Shown here in pieces: positions 50,001 to 62,367 of a stretch of 64,000 bases of DNA. Source of the stretch: Romanomermis culicivorax (taxonomy: Eukaryota > Nematoda > Enoplea > Mermithida > Mermithidae); NCBI GenBank assembly GCA_963922205.1, contig CAWUHX010000020.1, forward strand, positions 682,001 to 746,000. Reading direction: 5' to 3'. The translations under genes were made by a program, and so were the position numbers. Below the pieces are notes generated by a model. That model did not search any database. It was not told where the DNA came from and saw only the letters and a program-made list of their open reading frames with translations. The first letter of the stretch is position 1. The number at the start of each line of letters is the position of its first letter.

Positions 50001-52899
50001 CATGATTTTTGCGCATATTTTGTATGAAAAACAGGCCTGCAGAACTTTTTTTTGTTTTTTTGCTCACCCACCCCTCCTACCACTCAGGGAAAAGTCCATG
50101 GAACCCCCCTGGAAAACTCTTGCCGTGCATGTCTGTTTTGTGTGCATGTTGATTGCGCCTTTTCGGGGTTCTGCTGAGATCCACTTGCACCCAATTTTGA
50201 ATTTTTGAAAAATGTGCACATAAAATTATTTCGCTCCAAATTTTCAAAATAAGCAGGTTTTATCATTTATTGATAGTAAATAATTAGTCAGATTAGCTGT
50301 AATTTAAAAGCTCATGGTCTGAAAAAAAGAACAATGGAAGATATAAACAGATGCGGTGCGATGCTTGGACGGATTTGGGGAAAAAAGATTTACATCGAGC
50401 CTAGTACGAAACCCCAACGCGGAGTTTTTTGCTACTAAAAAACCCTGAAATTCGTTCAAAAACATTTTATGCACCTTTGATATCTGTTGAAATAGAGTAC
50501 TCTTTTTCGTTGTACAAATCAATTTGTCTGAACATTGACAAAATTTGACGCTTGAAAATATTGAGTATCTGAATATCATAGCTTCTAATACAAGTTTATA
50601 TCAGAATAAACACGCTATTTCACTTCCTATGTTGATTGTCATAATATTAGCGCTGTAAACTTATGTTAAACGAAAAAATAAATTTTTTACACCTAATTTG
50701 AACATTTTCTGCACCATTTTAAGCACATAATCTGCCAATTTTTGCACCTAAAAATCCGGTCCCTACAAATAACCAATACAATTTTCAATCCATACACACA
50801 TTTATAATATGCACGTACGTTACCATGGATCCTTAGAAGTCAGCACGGGAGATGTAGCATTCCAGTTCAACGGTAGAAAGTTAACGAAATTCCGCAGCGA
50901 AATCAAAGCATCGATGTCGTTGTCGAAAACGCCATGTGCAACGCCTGAATAATTTTACTCATTTTCCGATTGTTAAAATATTCTATAGAATATTGAGGAA
51001 ATTTAGGGGAAAAAACATGGTGAAATGGTATCATATCGAACACAAATTTGCTCATTTGAACAATCGAATCAAACGAGAGTGTTACTAACTGAGTTGTTTG
51101 TTGTCTGACATCTAAATTACGAAAATAGCCGTTTTGGACTCGGAATCCTAACTTCAAAATAACTTTTAATTATCAAAAGATAACTGACAGTCACAAAATC
51201 GTTAGAAAAATTATCACAACTTGAGCGAAGACGGCTCGACGTACGTGCTCGGCCGGAATTCTAATAAATTTTGCAACAGTGCATCAAAACTTGACAACAT
51301 TTTTCGAATTCAATGAAACTAAACCAAAAATAGATATAGGATTCCGTAATTTCACAACTTTTTGAGCTATTTTTGGTTTACAATTTCTAACTCTATCTTC
51401 AGTTTTTATGGCAATTAATTCAGAAAAGGTAATTAAAAGAAACATTAAAATAAATTCCCACATTGCTGAACTGCAAAGCGTTTTCGGTAATAGAATATGC
51501 TATCACTTAACCAGAAATTTGGGCATGAACTTTGGAGCCACCCAGTTCCTCGTGCGAGACATCCTTGTTCGTAGTAGCGCGTACGACATCAGGTCCAGTA
51601 ATAAACAAATAGCTGGTATCCTTTACCATGAACGTGAAATCTGTTATCGCCGGCGAATAAACTGCACCCCCAGCACAAGGACCCATAATGAGAGAAATTT
51701 GAGGAATGACGCCCGAAGCGAGAACGTTGCGCTAAATTCAAAAAATGGATGCATAAAAACAACGTATATACTAATTCTTACCTGAAAAATTTCGGCGTAG
51801 CCTGCTAGGGATTCGACTCCTTCCTGTATCCTAGCACCTCCAGAATCATTTAAACCAATAACCGGAGCACCGACTAACATAGCTTGATCCATAATCTGAA
51901 AAATCATAATTAAATATAGCTTGAAAGATACGACAGTCAGGGAAGATTTATATCAACCTAACTTGCAAATTTTTTTTGCGTGAATCATGGACAAGCTTCC
52001 ACCGAAAATTGTGAAATCTTGACTAAAAATAAAAACATCGCGTCCGTAGATTTTGCAACGACCCGTAATGACACTGTCGCCTGGAAACTGAAGAGGAAAA
52101 CAAATTAAGAATAGACCTATAAACTTCAGACTAATCGAAAATTATAGAAATGAATATTTTACGACTAATTTTCACATTGAAGTTCGCTTATATGCTTTTT
52201 CCAATACGCTATGAAAATTCAACAAAACACAAAAACATGAAACCTTTTCTTTCTGAGCACCGAAGTCAACGCAAGTATGTTCGGCGAACGCATCGTATTC
52301 GACGAAAGAATCCGAGTCACTAATAACAGAAATTCTTTCCCTCGCGGTAAGCTTGCCCTAAGAGAAAAAATAATTCATGATTTGTATGATTGATAACTCG
52401 CTAAAGTCGCATATATTAAGTTATGGAAAATTAAACAAAAAACATAAAAAAACTGGAAATGGCCACCATTATCCATAGAAGGCTAAAACAATTTTTTCCG
52501 TTTTCGTTCACATTAGAATGTAGCGTTTTGATTGAATGTAAAGTGTTAAAAATTGACTACAATTAATCCATGAATCCGCCCAATCGATTCTCATAAAAAA
52601 TCTGTTTTCATAATTAGAAAACTATTCCGGCGTATATAAAAATTTACAGACTGGAAAAGTCATGAAAAATCAATACCTACATAACATTATATTTCATTTT
52701 CACGGCAATATCGCCATTATTTTCTTACATTTTTATGCTGCTTGTCGATGCGGTCAATGCCACCAGCGGACACGCACTGCTTACGTTTTTCCTCAAGCTG
52801 TCGTTTAACATTCAATGCATGAGCTATAGAACACGAGCGGCGACGCAAAGCGAAATTCAGCGAAGCGTAGAATTTAGTTCCCGCGTTAATCAGTGTCAT
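47092..52899 (-). CDS. PCCB: Propionyl-CoA carboxylase beta subunit, mitochondrial
   Basis: Carboxyltransferase subunit of the biotin enzyme converting propionyl-CoA to methylmalonyl-CoA in the mitochondrial matrix. Twelve exons: 52899-52729, 52357-52244, 52087-51963, 51895-51782, 51731-51512, 50944-50824, 49515-49434, 49102-48979, 48794-48687, 47981-47881, 47704-47506, 47213-47092; about 533 residues (human 539). The N-terminus ([20 protein letters not shown]) is basic and looks like a targeting peptide. Matches include [76 protein letters not shown], and C-terminal KKHGNIPL. Oddity: exon 3 ends AA|gttagg (phase 2) but exon 4 needs phase 0, so one G seems missing at the junction near 51962. 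First gene of the proposed operon. Confidence 0.94.
49516..50823 (-). other. PCCB intron containing the 49884-50135 MITE
   Basis: 1.3-kb intron. Apart from the MITE it shows AT-rich sequence without exon signals. Frames at 50304-50579 and 50084-50266 are not supported. Confidence 0.5.
49884..50135. mobile_element. CATACATGCAC MITE, copy 2, near-perfect 8-bp TSD
   Basis: A 252-bp copy of the 16419-16673 element, from CATACATGCACATAGGGG to CCGTGCATGTCTG. Flanks are TTTTGTAT (49876-49883) and TTTTGTGT (50136-50143), 7 of 8 matching. It lies inside a PCCB intron. Confidence 0.82.
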
Positions 52900-53616
52900 G
52901 AACGAATATGGCTTGAAAAGAATACTTTATAAAACATCTTCAGTTAGAAATCGGCTTATGACTTTTATAAGCAGGTTGAAGTTTACGGCTCGATGACAGT
53001 AAACACGGAAATTTATCATTTCAAGAGTGGATAGAGAAAATTTATTGTCGTAGTTTGTGGATATATTTGCATCATAGAAGTTCCTTGTGGGAATTTCAAG
53101 TCCCTGCAAGCCAGCCTACTGTGACTAAACTTATAGGTAAGTAAGCAACATCACAGCATCGGTTCTTATGCACTTTAGCGACTCTCGAATTTTTCATATT
53201 TTTTAACGTGTAAGATATATACAGCGCGCAGGTATAGACAACGCACGTGAAGTACAGAAGTTGTGCACTTTTAGAAAACGCATGCGGGTCCTCCCGCTTC
53301 CACCTCTGATCCTTAACACCACCCACCCTTAAAAAATTTCAGACGGAATGAAAATCAACCTGTAAGGTGTAAGTTGTACACTCTGAGCAGTATGCACAAA
53401 GGGTCAACATGGACAAGCTTTCGAAGACGCTCAACGGGAGCTATACCTACCCGCTACATATACCTTCCGTGTTAAGAACAGAAATGAAAAAGGAAAGGAG
53501 CCGCTAAATTGCATAAGTGTCGACGCGTCTTTTTGCGGTTCCCCACGAAAAATGTCCTAATTTTTTAGGTTTGATTTATTTACCGGACGAATCATAGATA
53601 TAATCGCATCGCTATT
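52900..53616. promoter_or_regulatory. Divergent intergenic region between PCCB and the POGLUT gene
   Basis: 717 bp separate the two start codons, so it probably holds both promoters. Acceptor-like CTTTTCAAG lies 12 bases before the PCCB ATG (minus strand), and TTTTTTAG precedes GTTTGATTT near 53568 on the plus strand; either could receive a splice leader. No TATA box is convincing. Confidence 0.4.
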
Positions 53617-56600
53617 ATGTTGAAAATACTCAAGCAGTTGAATTTTTGTGTATTCTGGATAACAATAGTAGCTGCGGAGCAGCACATTAACTTGAAAAGA
53701 ACTCTTGTTTTTGGGCCTGCCATTTCCAACGACGATTTTACTGTACCAGTTCGGCATTTCTACATTCAACTCGTCGACTCAGCCGGGAACAAGTAGGTTC
53801 TTCAGCAATTGAAATTATTGAAATGGATTGATGAGACAGTCCAAAAAACAGTTATAGGCAGTCGTTTCGGCGACTAAAGCCCAAGCCAATAGCGCTTTCT
53901 AGTGGGCCGAAAACCAATAAAAAAATATATTTTCTAGCCCAAAAAATGATGTTTCCCAATTTCCGGTTGGCGCAGTGTGCTCTGTCCCCAACACCCAACT
54001 ACAGGCGAATTTTTGGGGGCGGGGGTCAAAAAATATCGAAATTTTCCCCAAAAAAGGCACTTTTTTGCCAATTTTTTCCAGTCTGGGGGGTTGGGTATAT
54101 GGTTGGCCGGGCCCCCCCCCCCCCCAGCCCCCCACCACTTCAATTCCTGGCATACCTGTAAGAGGTCCGACCAGTTGGGGGGGGGGGGGGTAAATCCGAA
54201 ATTTTGGGGGAGAGGGTCGAAAAAAGTCGAAATTTTTCCCAAAAAAGGCCAAAAACATACACTTTTGTGCCAACTTTTTCTAATTTTTTTCAAAGGGGGG
54301 GTTGGGTATATGGTTGGCCAAGTTGGGTTGGTCCCCCCCAATTACAGGTATGATTACAGGTAATGCAAGTCAACACGTTCGCAGTATAGATCGTTTTTAC
54401 AATTGTTACGCATTCAATCAAGTTATGAAATGAACGGGTAATCTTTCACGCCATTCAAAGTGATATATTGTTGTACATATATTCTGTAGCAAAACGGGAC
54501 TAAAAAGATTGGACTTGCTCGATTAATTATCATTGTTATGTTTTGATTTGTTTTTCGAATCACATCGAAGCAAAATTCTGACTACAGTAATTCAATTTCT
54601 ATCTCTTGTACCTTCATACTGCTATATACTTGTTTTTCAATTTTAATTTTTTTTCCGTTCAGCATTACTATTTCACCCGTAGACTTCGAAATAAATATTC
54701 AACCAATTGATCAAAATGATATGTGCAGGCTATCATTCGACGTGCTCGATTTGAAAAATGGATCTTATATCGTTCGATGCATGGTCCACGGATTCTGTAA
54801 GAAGCTGAACTTCAGAATTACAGTAAACGGCATTCACCTGGGCAATTCTCCATTTAATATAGAAGGTAGGTGAAGGGGAACGAACACTTTTTGTTTTGTT
54901 GTTATTGACTACAGTACACATTATCGTGATTATTTGTGTCATAAAAAACTCTCACATGTAGACTTTATCTCTAATTTCTCAATTTAATTGTAGGTCATTT
55001 CAACGACGATCGGTGTTCATGTCCAGTCGATCTAGAAAAGTTTTATGAAAATTTATATTGTCCAAATTCATACGATCAACTGGATCAAGATTTGAGCTTA
55101 TGGCCAAAAAATTCGGTCCCTTTCGCTAGCGCATTGGACAGTGCCCTAAAACGGTGGGCTGTTCGTCCGGAATCACACAGCTTCTGTCATTACATGATTT
55201 TCGACAATAAAGTAAGAAAGATGAATGTCACCTCTATTCTGCAAGTACCCAAATCTATCAGAATTTGATAAGACGACGTTAGTTTCTGTAGTCGGAATGG
55301 CGATAAACCAAATTGTGATTTTCATTTTTAAACTTTTAACGGTCTATGCTTTTCCACCAAAAAACGAAATTATCACTAAAATGAAAAAAATTAACACTGT
55401 CGTTGAAATCGTTTGCATATTAGCTTTTACCATAAATTTTTTTTACCCGAAAATTTGGTCAATTTGGAATGCGCACAAATTTCCAATGCTATTGTAAAAA
55501 TATTAAATTCACTTGTAAAAATATTAAATTCACTTGCTTTCCAATTTTATTATATTTACAAGCATTTCAAGAAAAACTGTTTATACTTTTCAGTGATAAT
55601 AAACTGGTTTCATAGAGACATTATATTTTATTTCAAATTGCCTGTGGCGAGAAACTACTTTCGAGTTCGTCGCGAACTAACACACAAAATTTAAACATAC
55701 CGTTCGACCCGAAATAACGTTCAATGTACGGTTTTTGCTATCTTGACTATTTTCCATAAAAAATGTGAGCTTCTCTCGCAACGAAAATGCTAATTTTGGC
55801 ACTGATTTAGTAAACGAAAGACATACAGGGCTGTATTATCCACAAATTTCAAAAAGCCTTGCAGTAACTTTTAGACTATACTTCATTTCAGTTGTATCGA
55901 AAATGTCATGGACGCTACGTAGGTTTCAAGATGTTCACAGACAGCATATTCCAATCGCTACTGAGAAAAGTGAGCTGAGTTTCGTCCTTTTATGATATAT
56001 TTCGCATAAAATTAAGAGATTTTACGTATTAGGTGAAGTTGCCCAACACTGAATTCTTGTTCAATTTGGGCGACTGGCCTTTAGAGGCAGCTGGCAACGT
56101 GCCAATGATGAGCTGGTGTGGTTCCGGATCGTCCAAGGATATCGTTCTGCCCAGCTACGAAATAACTGAAGCCACTTTGGAAATGATGGCACGGTAGGAC
56201 TCCACTGAAGTAATAACCTCAAAGTGATGCAAAAATATAAAGTTCATCTTCATTCTTTTCTCCTGAATTAGGTTTGTAAGTGTAAACTTCTGAAATATAC
56301 GTCATAGTGCATTGGTGGCTCGAATAATGTTACACCAATTATTTTTCGTCATTGATATTTTTAGACAGAAATTTGCACATATATACCTATCATCTCTGGA
56401 ACAATAATAAGAAGAGACACGTTCTTTTAATAACAACTTTAACAGTTTTTTCCACATTCATATCTCCATTAAAAATTGTAATCACAACAGACCTATAGTT
56501 TCTTTTTCTGGAAATGCTTGTGGATAAAAAAGTAGAAAGCAAGTATCATTTTATATTTCTATAATTTACACAGTCTGCTCAACTGATCCTCACGATTTTT

Positions 56601-58805
56601 TTACGCCAAAAATCCTATAGTAAACGGTTTGTGTAAACGACTTTGAGGGCGGTCCATTTTTTGTTCATTTTCAATTTACAATTATTTCATTTAATCGAAC
56701 TATGCATATTTTCAACTCTCCTCAAAATCTAATTCTGAAAACGTCAAATAATTCCTCTGGGATAAAATTATAGGAAAAACTTCACTGGGAAAATTTCTTA
56801 GGGCATGGCCAAAACTTGTCCATCATGGATTTTCCGAATGTAGGATGAATTTTTTCCGAATGATAGCATTCATGCACGTGGAGGAGTGTTTGGGAGTATT
56901 GACCCCCCAGCTGATCTGACCCCCCTGCAATGATTGAGAACATGACGAACGAAAAAATGATCAAGAGAGAAGAGAAAGTCATCATGAATGAAAATGATAC
57001 CGTAGTTAAACGATCTCTCCAAACGAAGCATACTTGATTCAAAGAAGTAGCGTTAAAACTTTAAAAAATGCTGTCCAGGCAAATAATTTCCCATATTTGG
57101 TTGATATAGGTTGAAAAACATGCTGCTTGAATGTTAGAAAAATATGCTGCTTGCACTGGATGAGTACCCACAGAATTTCTATGTTGTGCATGTATTATTA
57201 AGAGGCTTGATGAAATAATACTTGAAAAGTGTCATTCGTGTAAAAAATATGATTGCACTGCATATACAGATGTTATAGTATGCATCAGTATTTTATAGCA
57301 ACAACATATTACAGCTTTATAACACATGATTTGTTCGAAAGTTTCGTTTCAGTTAAACTTCAAAAGCGGTACCGCGCGACGCTCAAAAATTAGAAAGACC
57401 TATTCATATTTCCCCGGTGGCACTGGCCGGCACCGCGCGGCGCCGCTTTTTAGTAGGACAATCACCGCCGCGCGGTACCTCGCGGTGAAGTATGACAGGG
57501 CTTCAACATTCGTGGATTGAACCTCATCCGTATTCCGCTAGCAAAACATGTGCTGTTGTGCACTACAGTCTATTCATTTTCAAATGAGCCTCGCAAAGCA
57601 AAAAACAAAAAAAGGCGGTGAGCAGAAAATAAAGCAACGCATCGTATAGGTCGAAATCTTTTTTTCTCAATTTGTTCGAATAACACTGTTAACCACAGTC
57701 AACTCGAGAAAAAAGTGTCCGTATTCTTATTATTTGCATGAACATGCTTTCTCGAAAAAATAGATTATATATCGTTGTACTCCAATTTAGATAAATTCTT
57801 CTTGATATCAATTCAAAAAAGTAAAAATTTCGTAGATAATCCAAATTCCACTCATGCTTTCTCCAAGTGAATTAAAAAAAAGGTTTAGTCAAAGCTCCAA
57901 ATTTTTATTCTTAGCAGAAATATTGATATTATTTCAATATTGGGGGCAGAAAGCCCGAAATGGGACGAAAAAATCGATCGAGCTATATGGCGCGGTCGTG
58001 ATTCGAGTCAGGAACGCCTGATCTTAGTTCAAATGGCCAGAAACCGGCCGGATTTGATCGAAGCAAATATTACCAGATTCTTCTTTTTCCGAGATTTGAT
58101 CGACGTTTATGGCCCAGAAGTTCCGCACATGCCTTTTCAAGACTTTTTCAAGGTCATTTATTTTCTCTTGTGGTTCTTCATTCCAGTTGTTCTTCCATTT
58201 GGTTTATTTTAAATTTCTATCACAAAATTTCTGATTTTCGAAAATTTTGTAATTTTCAGTACAAATTTGTCGTCAATATGGACGGCACAGTAGCCGCCTA
58301 CCGTTTTGCCTTCCTTTTGGCTGGTACAAGCCTCGTTTTCAAGCAAACTTCAAATTATTACGAACATTTCTACAAACTTTTAAAACCCTGGGTTCATTAC
58401 GTACCTGTTGAATTTGATCTCTCCGATTTGATCGAAAGAATAGAGTGGGCGAAAAACAACCAGGAAGAAGTACATTAAAATCGAAAAATTGTCTTTCTAC
58501 AATTTTTAATAATTTCTGTAAAATTTCAGGCCCAGAAGATTGTCAGTAATGCGAGAAAATTTGTTGCCGAAAATTTATTACCATCGAATATTCTATGCTA
58601 TTACGCCAAAACTATTCAAGTTAGATTATTTTGGAAACTAATAACGAGATTTCATTCGAGATTTTTTGTTCAGAAATACACTGAACTACTCGAAACTATA
58701 CCAGAAGAAGTGCCGAGCGATATGGAAGAAGTGAAAATGCCGAATTTCCATCAGTGTAGCTGCAAACCGCAAGATAAAGCTCCATTCCCGAAAGAAGAAC
58801 TTTGA
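53617..58805 (+). CDS. POGLUT2/3-type (KDELC) protein O-glucosyltransferase
   Basis: ER-lumenal GT90 (CAP10) glycosyltransferase; human POGLUT2/3 add glucose to EGF-like repeats. Nine exons: 53617-53792, 54663-54865, 54994-55211, 55892-55969, 56033-56193, 57915-58152, 58260-58469, 58530-58619, 58674-58805; phases close exactly to 501 residues (human POGLUT2 502). The first exon encodes a hydrophobic signal peptide (MLKILKQLNFCVFWITIVAA), then HFYIQLVDSAGN. A filamin-like domain follows (LKNGSYIVRCMVHG). The catalytic domain shows FNLGDWPLE, SWCGSGSSKDIVLPSYE, IWRGRDSSQERL, and NMDGTVAAYR. The C-terminus is KEEL, a KDEL-type retention signal. The 1.7-kb intron between exons 5 and 6 holds three repeats. 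Whether it is the POGLUT2 or POGLUT3 orthologue cannot be told. Confidence 0.95.
54151..54352. mobile_element. CATACCTGTAA-family MITE in first POGLUT intron
   Basis: Begins CATACCTGTAAGAGGTCCGA and ends CCAATTACAGGTATG, with a 16-base G run inside. Flanks ATTCCTGG and ATTACAGG agree at 6 of 8. An older partial copy in the same family lies directly to its left (about 53996-54150). The long proline-rich ORFs here (53899-54363) come from the homopolymers. Confidence 0.8.
56194..57914 (+). other. Large POGLUT intron with three repeat insertions
   Basis: Contains a degenerate TATAGT(C)TGTTT-family MITE (about 56493-56680), copy 3 of the CATGCACGT repeat (56871-57140), a GC-rich inverted repeat (57358-57490), and the left end of another TATAGTCT-type element (about 57567: ACAGTCTATTCATTTTCAAA). 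Confidence 0.6.
57358..57490. repeat. GC-rich inverted repeat (GGTACCGCGCG)
   Basis: Ends are CTTCAAAAGCGGTACCGCGC (about 57358) and, inverted, CTTCACCGCGAGGTACCGCG (ending 57490). A third GC-rich block, CACCGCGCGGCGCCGC, lies between. It stands out strongly in an AT-rich intron and resembles a small MITE. No copy elsewhere in the window. Confidence 0.6.
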
Positions 58806-59391
58806 CGATTGCCATAAGTTATGACTTGACATTGTTTGTACGACTAGCATATTTTTTTCCTTTTCTGTATGTGATTATCGAAAATCAACGGTAAATGACT
58901 AAGTTCCTCGTGGAAAGTCTTTATACTGTACTAAGTTTTAATACCAGAGTATAAAAACACGAATGTCCAGTTTCGTGCATAACCATGATTTAGACATGAA
59001 TGTCCAGTGTCCACTGCAGAATTGGTTATACAATGTAATATATGAGGTGGAAAATTTCAATATTTTCTCTAAAAATACACCGAACAGGTATACTCCATTC
59101 TATTCGAAATGATCGATGCAACAGTCGGAAGTCCAGCAAACGCTGCCTTACTAGAGATAAGAAAATCAATGTCAATAATCTTGAAATGATTGAAAACAGT
59201 GATCATGTAGGACTCTGTATCATGAAAGAAGAATGACTTCTGCATGCACCATTTCAAGATGAATGGAGTACAGTACAGATGCAAATTTTTATGCACGCAC
59301 ACTGTTAGTGATTGAGTAATTTTGATAACGATGAACCAAGAATTATTTCATATTTTCACGATTTTCTGTATAACCATATGTCACATAGAAT

Positions 59392-59640
59392 TATAGTCTG
59401 TTTCTTATAAAATGCTTCCAAATAATGAATCTGGAAGCAAGTACTATTTTACATTTTCAGCATTTTCTACCAAGCCGTTCGTCATATGGAGCTTAAATTT
59501 GGTGACGATACTCAACTAACACTTAGAAATATTTTGAGTGAAAAAAACGTAGAGTAAAAGCTTCATGTGCAAGATTTTCAAGTCACCTAATATTTGTGTC
59601 ATTTTTCATTTTAGTAGCATTTTATAAAAAACAGACTATA
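59392..59640. mobile_element. TATAGTCTGTTT MITE, copy 1
   Basis: A 249-bp element with inverted ends TATAGTCTGTTTCTTATAAA and its complement (AAAACAGACTATA), 23 of 24 bases matching. TA at each extremity fits a TA duplication as in Tc1/mariner-type MITEs. Confidence 0.8.
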
Positions 59641-60391
59641 GAAATTTATCAGGTTACTTAATGCACCCTTACCAATTTTTGAGTAAAGAATCTTATAATA
59701 AAAGTTTTTTGTAAACGACCATGCAGGCTGTGCTTATTTTTTGCTATTTTTCAGTGTACAGGCACTTGATAAAAGAACAGACTCAGACTGCCATGGCAGC
59801 TCTACGCCGCGAAAGTTTTTTTTTTAATTTTATTGTATTGAGAATATAAAATTTGTGGAATAAGTAAAATAAAGGAAAATTGGGAACATCCAAGATGCAA
59901 ATTGGGAGTTCCGCATCGCAGTTCGAGGAAGCAAACTGGGAAAAAAATAAGAAAATTGTTTTGGATAGGAACAGAATTCGGAGAAAGGCATACTTTTGCA
60001 CTGTGGAAAAATAGTGTTTGTGTAAATAGTAGGCATTTTGACCATTTGGATAATATTAACAATATTAACAATTATAAAAATAAGTAATTTACTTTTCAGG
60101 CCTTTCAATACGATTACTAGATGAGCTGATTTCCGAAAATTACCCATGAGATGTAATTCGAAAGCAGTTGCGATTTTGTGCCAAGCTGTTCTTTTTTCTG
60201 ATCTGGAAACTACTGAGTCTGTTTTTTGTTTTTCAAAACGTTTTGAACCAAGCAGTCAACCAAGTGATAGAGGTCTTCGGCAGTGAAATTCGTATTCTAT
60301 TTCCTAGTCTCCATATCTAAAAATCGGTGACCAAAGCAAAAAAAAATCGATGATCAAAGTGAGACGATCATGACCAGGCGAGAGATGCTGA

Positions 60392-60618
60392 AGGGTCATT
60401 TATACTTGCTTTTTTCGACGGAAGGGAACGGATCGCCAACAGCTTGAAACGTTCAGCCTGAATATCCACTTTCGATCGGACTAATAACTGCAAATTTGCA
60501 GAAAATGACCGACGGTAACCCCCAACCGAACCGAACGGAACGAAAATTTCCCTCTTGATCGGTAATGTTGTGTCGATTGCATTCCGTTCCGTCGAAAAAG
60601 GCAAGTATAAATGACTCT
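60392..60618. mobile_element. AGGGTCATTTAT MITE, copy 2
   Basis: A 227-bp copy of 13390-13622 with the same terminal inverted repeats and interior (CAGCTTGAAACGTTCAGCC, AATGACCGACGGTAAC). Flanks are TGA and TTA, so the trinucleotide duplication is imperfect here. Confidence 0.85.
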
Positions 60619-60906
60619 TTACTTTTCATATGCTTCACACCGCGAATGTGGTGGACGATGTATTGGAAGAACAGACGTAGAAAAACTTGTGTGCATGCTC
60701 CAACTTCTGCAACTTTATTCTGGAGAAAAATCTTTTACTTTACTCCAGCTTCTGCGACAGAGGAGAAAATCTGAAGCAAATAAAATCGTAACATAAACTC
60801 TAGGAGAATCACTTCTTGGTTATCTAGTAATCTTAGGAAGATAGAAAATCACTCCTGGTTTGGTTAAAAATTTACTGCTACTTCACTCCCTCTCTACTTC
60901 ATTCTT

Positions 60907-60946
60907 GCTCCACCTTCAACGATTCCGTCCTGGTTGAAGGTGGAGC
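60907..60946. repeat. Perfect 14-bp stem hairpin
   Basis: GCTCCACCTTCAAC and its exact complement are separated by 12 bases (GATTCCGTCCTG). Not linked to any gene I can identify. Confidence 0.7.
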
Positions 60947-62119
60947 GCTTCATAACGACTGAAAACCCCGCAAGTAAAAATGTTGACCGCATACGTGTTG
61001 TGCCTACAATTCCCATTACAAGAATGCCACAAGAAGTGCAGGAATGGACTTGAAATTCTTGTAAATTTCTAATTAAAAAACACAACGCGTGGAAAAACTA
61101 GTCAATTATGCGAAACTTTTTCAACGAACCGTTTCCGGTACAGAATATTTGGGACTCACTAAAAAACACATGAATCATACCTTTTTTGTGCCCATTTTAT
61201 CCTCATATCAGCCCCAATTTTTAATTCTTTGGGATTAATGATTTAGTCGGGAAAATACGACTTCACTTGAAAAAGAACCACCGAGCTCGTAAACTATATA
61301 TTCCAAAACAACAGCGAAGCAATTGATTAGCTTTTCTTCCATCAGTGGTGGTGGTGGCGAAAATCTGGGCATAGTAGTATAGGTGTTCGCCTTTTTAGCT
61401 GATTTTTTATTATTTGTTTGTTTTCTACTTTTTGATGAAATTTGCGCATTTTATTATCTTTCCCCAAAGCGATCTTTTTCATCAGAGCACAAAAATTCCG
61501 TCCCTGGATAGTTGGGAGCCTTATAAGATCTACATTGTTGCATACTTGCGTCCTCGAGGCGTAATTAGAGCCACTGCCTTTTTTCCTCGCTAATTATTAG
61601 CTTTGGTTCGTACTTTTCTTTGAAAATAGCATGAAAATAGAAGAAATTGGGAGAAGTAAAGTGGCTGCTACAGAGCAGAGCGGAGAATTTCCTTCGTACG
61701 ATCATCTGCTATTCTGTTCTATTGATCTTACTTTTGTATTATTGAGTTTTTTCTCATTAGTAGGCCTGGATTATGGTCTACAATTAATTTGTTTAATACA
61801 TTTTTCAACGTTTGAAAATAATTAAATCAGATACCATATTTTTTTATTTTCTGCTAAAGAATATCTGATAAAAAAAATTTTTTCCGTCGAAATATCTCGC
61901 CATATTCTGAACTAAGAACGTTGTTCATTGGGAATCTTCAGATGTTTACACAATAACTTTTGTTTCAGTCCATCGATTTCGATAAAACATTTGACATGTT
62001 TATTAAGAAGAATCCGTCTATTATTAGCGAGTCTAACTTATTAGTTAATCTATCACTTATTTACCTATTACTTTTACCTATTTTAACTATAAATATTGTT
62101 AATATAGCAGACTTTAAAC

Positions 62120-62367
62120 TATAGTTTGTTTTTCATGAAACGCTTGTTAGTCAGAAAATGACAAAAATCAGCACCGTCAACGGCATCGTTCACACAAAGC
62201 TTTTACGAGTGGAATTTTCCTGCCGATGATTAGTTGAGTACAAAGATTAGTTGAGTAAACAAATTTTCAGTCTAATGTGACATATATTTCACCCGAGAAT
62301 TGTAAAAAATCAAAATATTATTTGATTTCCATTGCTATCATAAAAGATTCAAGAAAAGCAAACTATA
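62120..62367. mobile_element. TATAGTTTGTTT MITE, copy 2
   Basis: 248 bp, close to the 249 bp of copy 1, from TATAGTTTGTTTTTCATGAA to AAGAAAAGCAAACTATA. The ends are more diverged than in copy 1. Confidence 0.65.
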
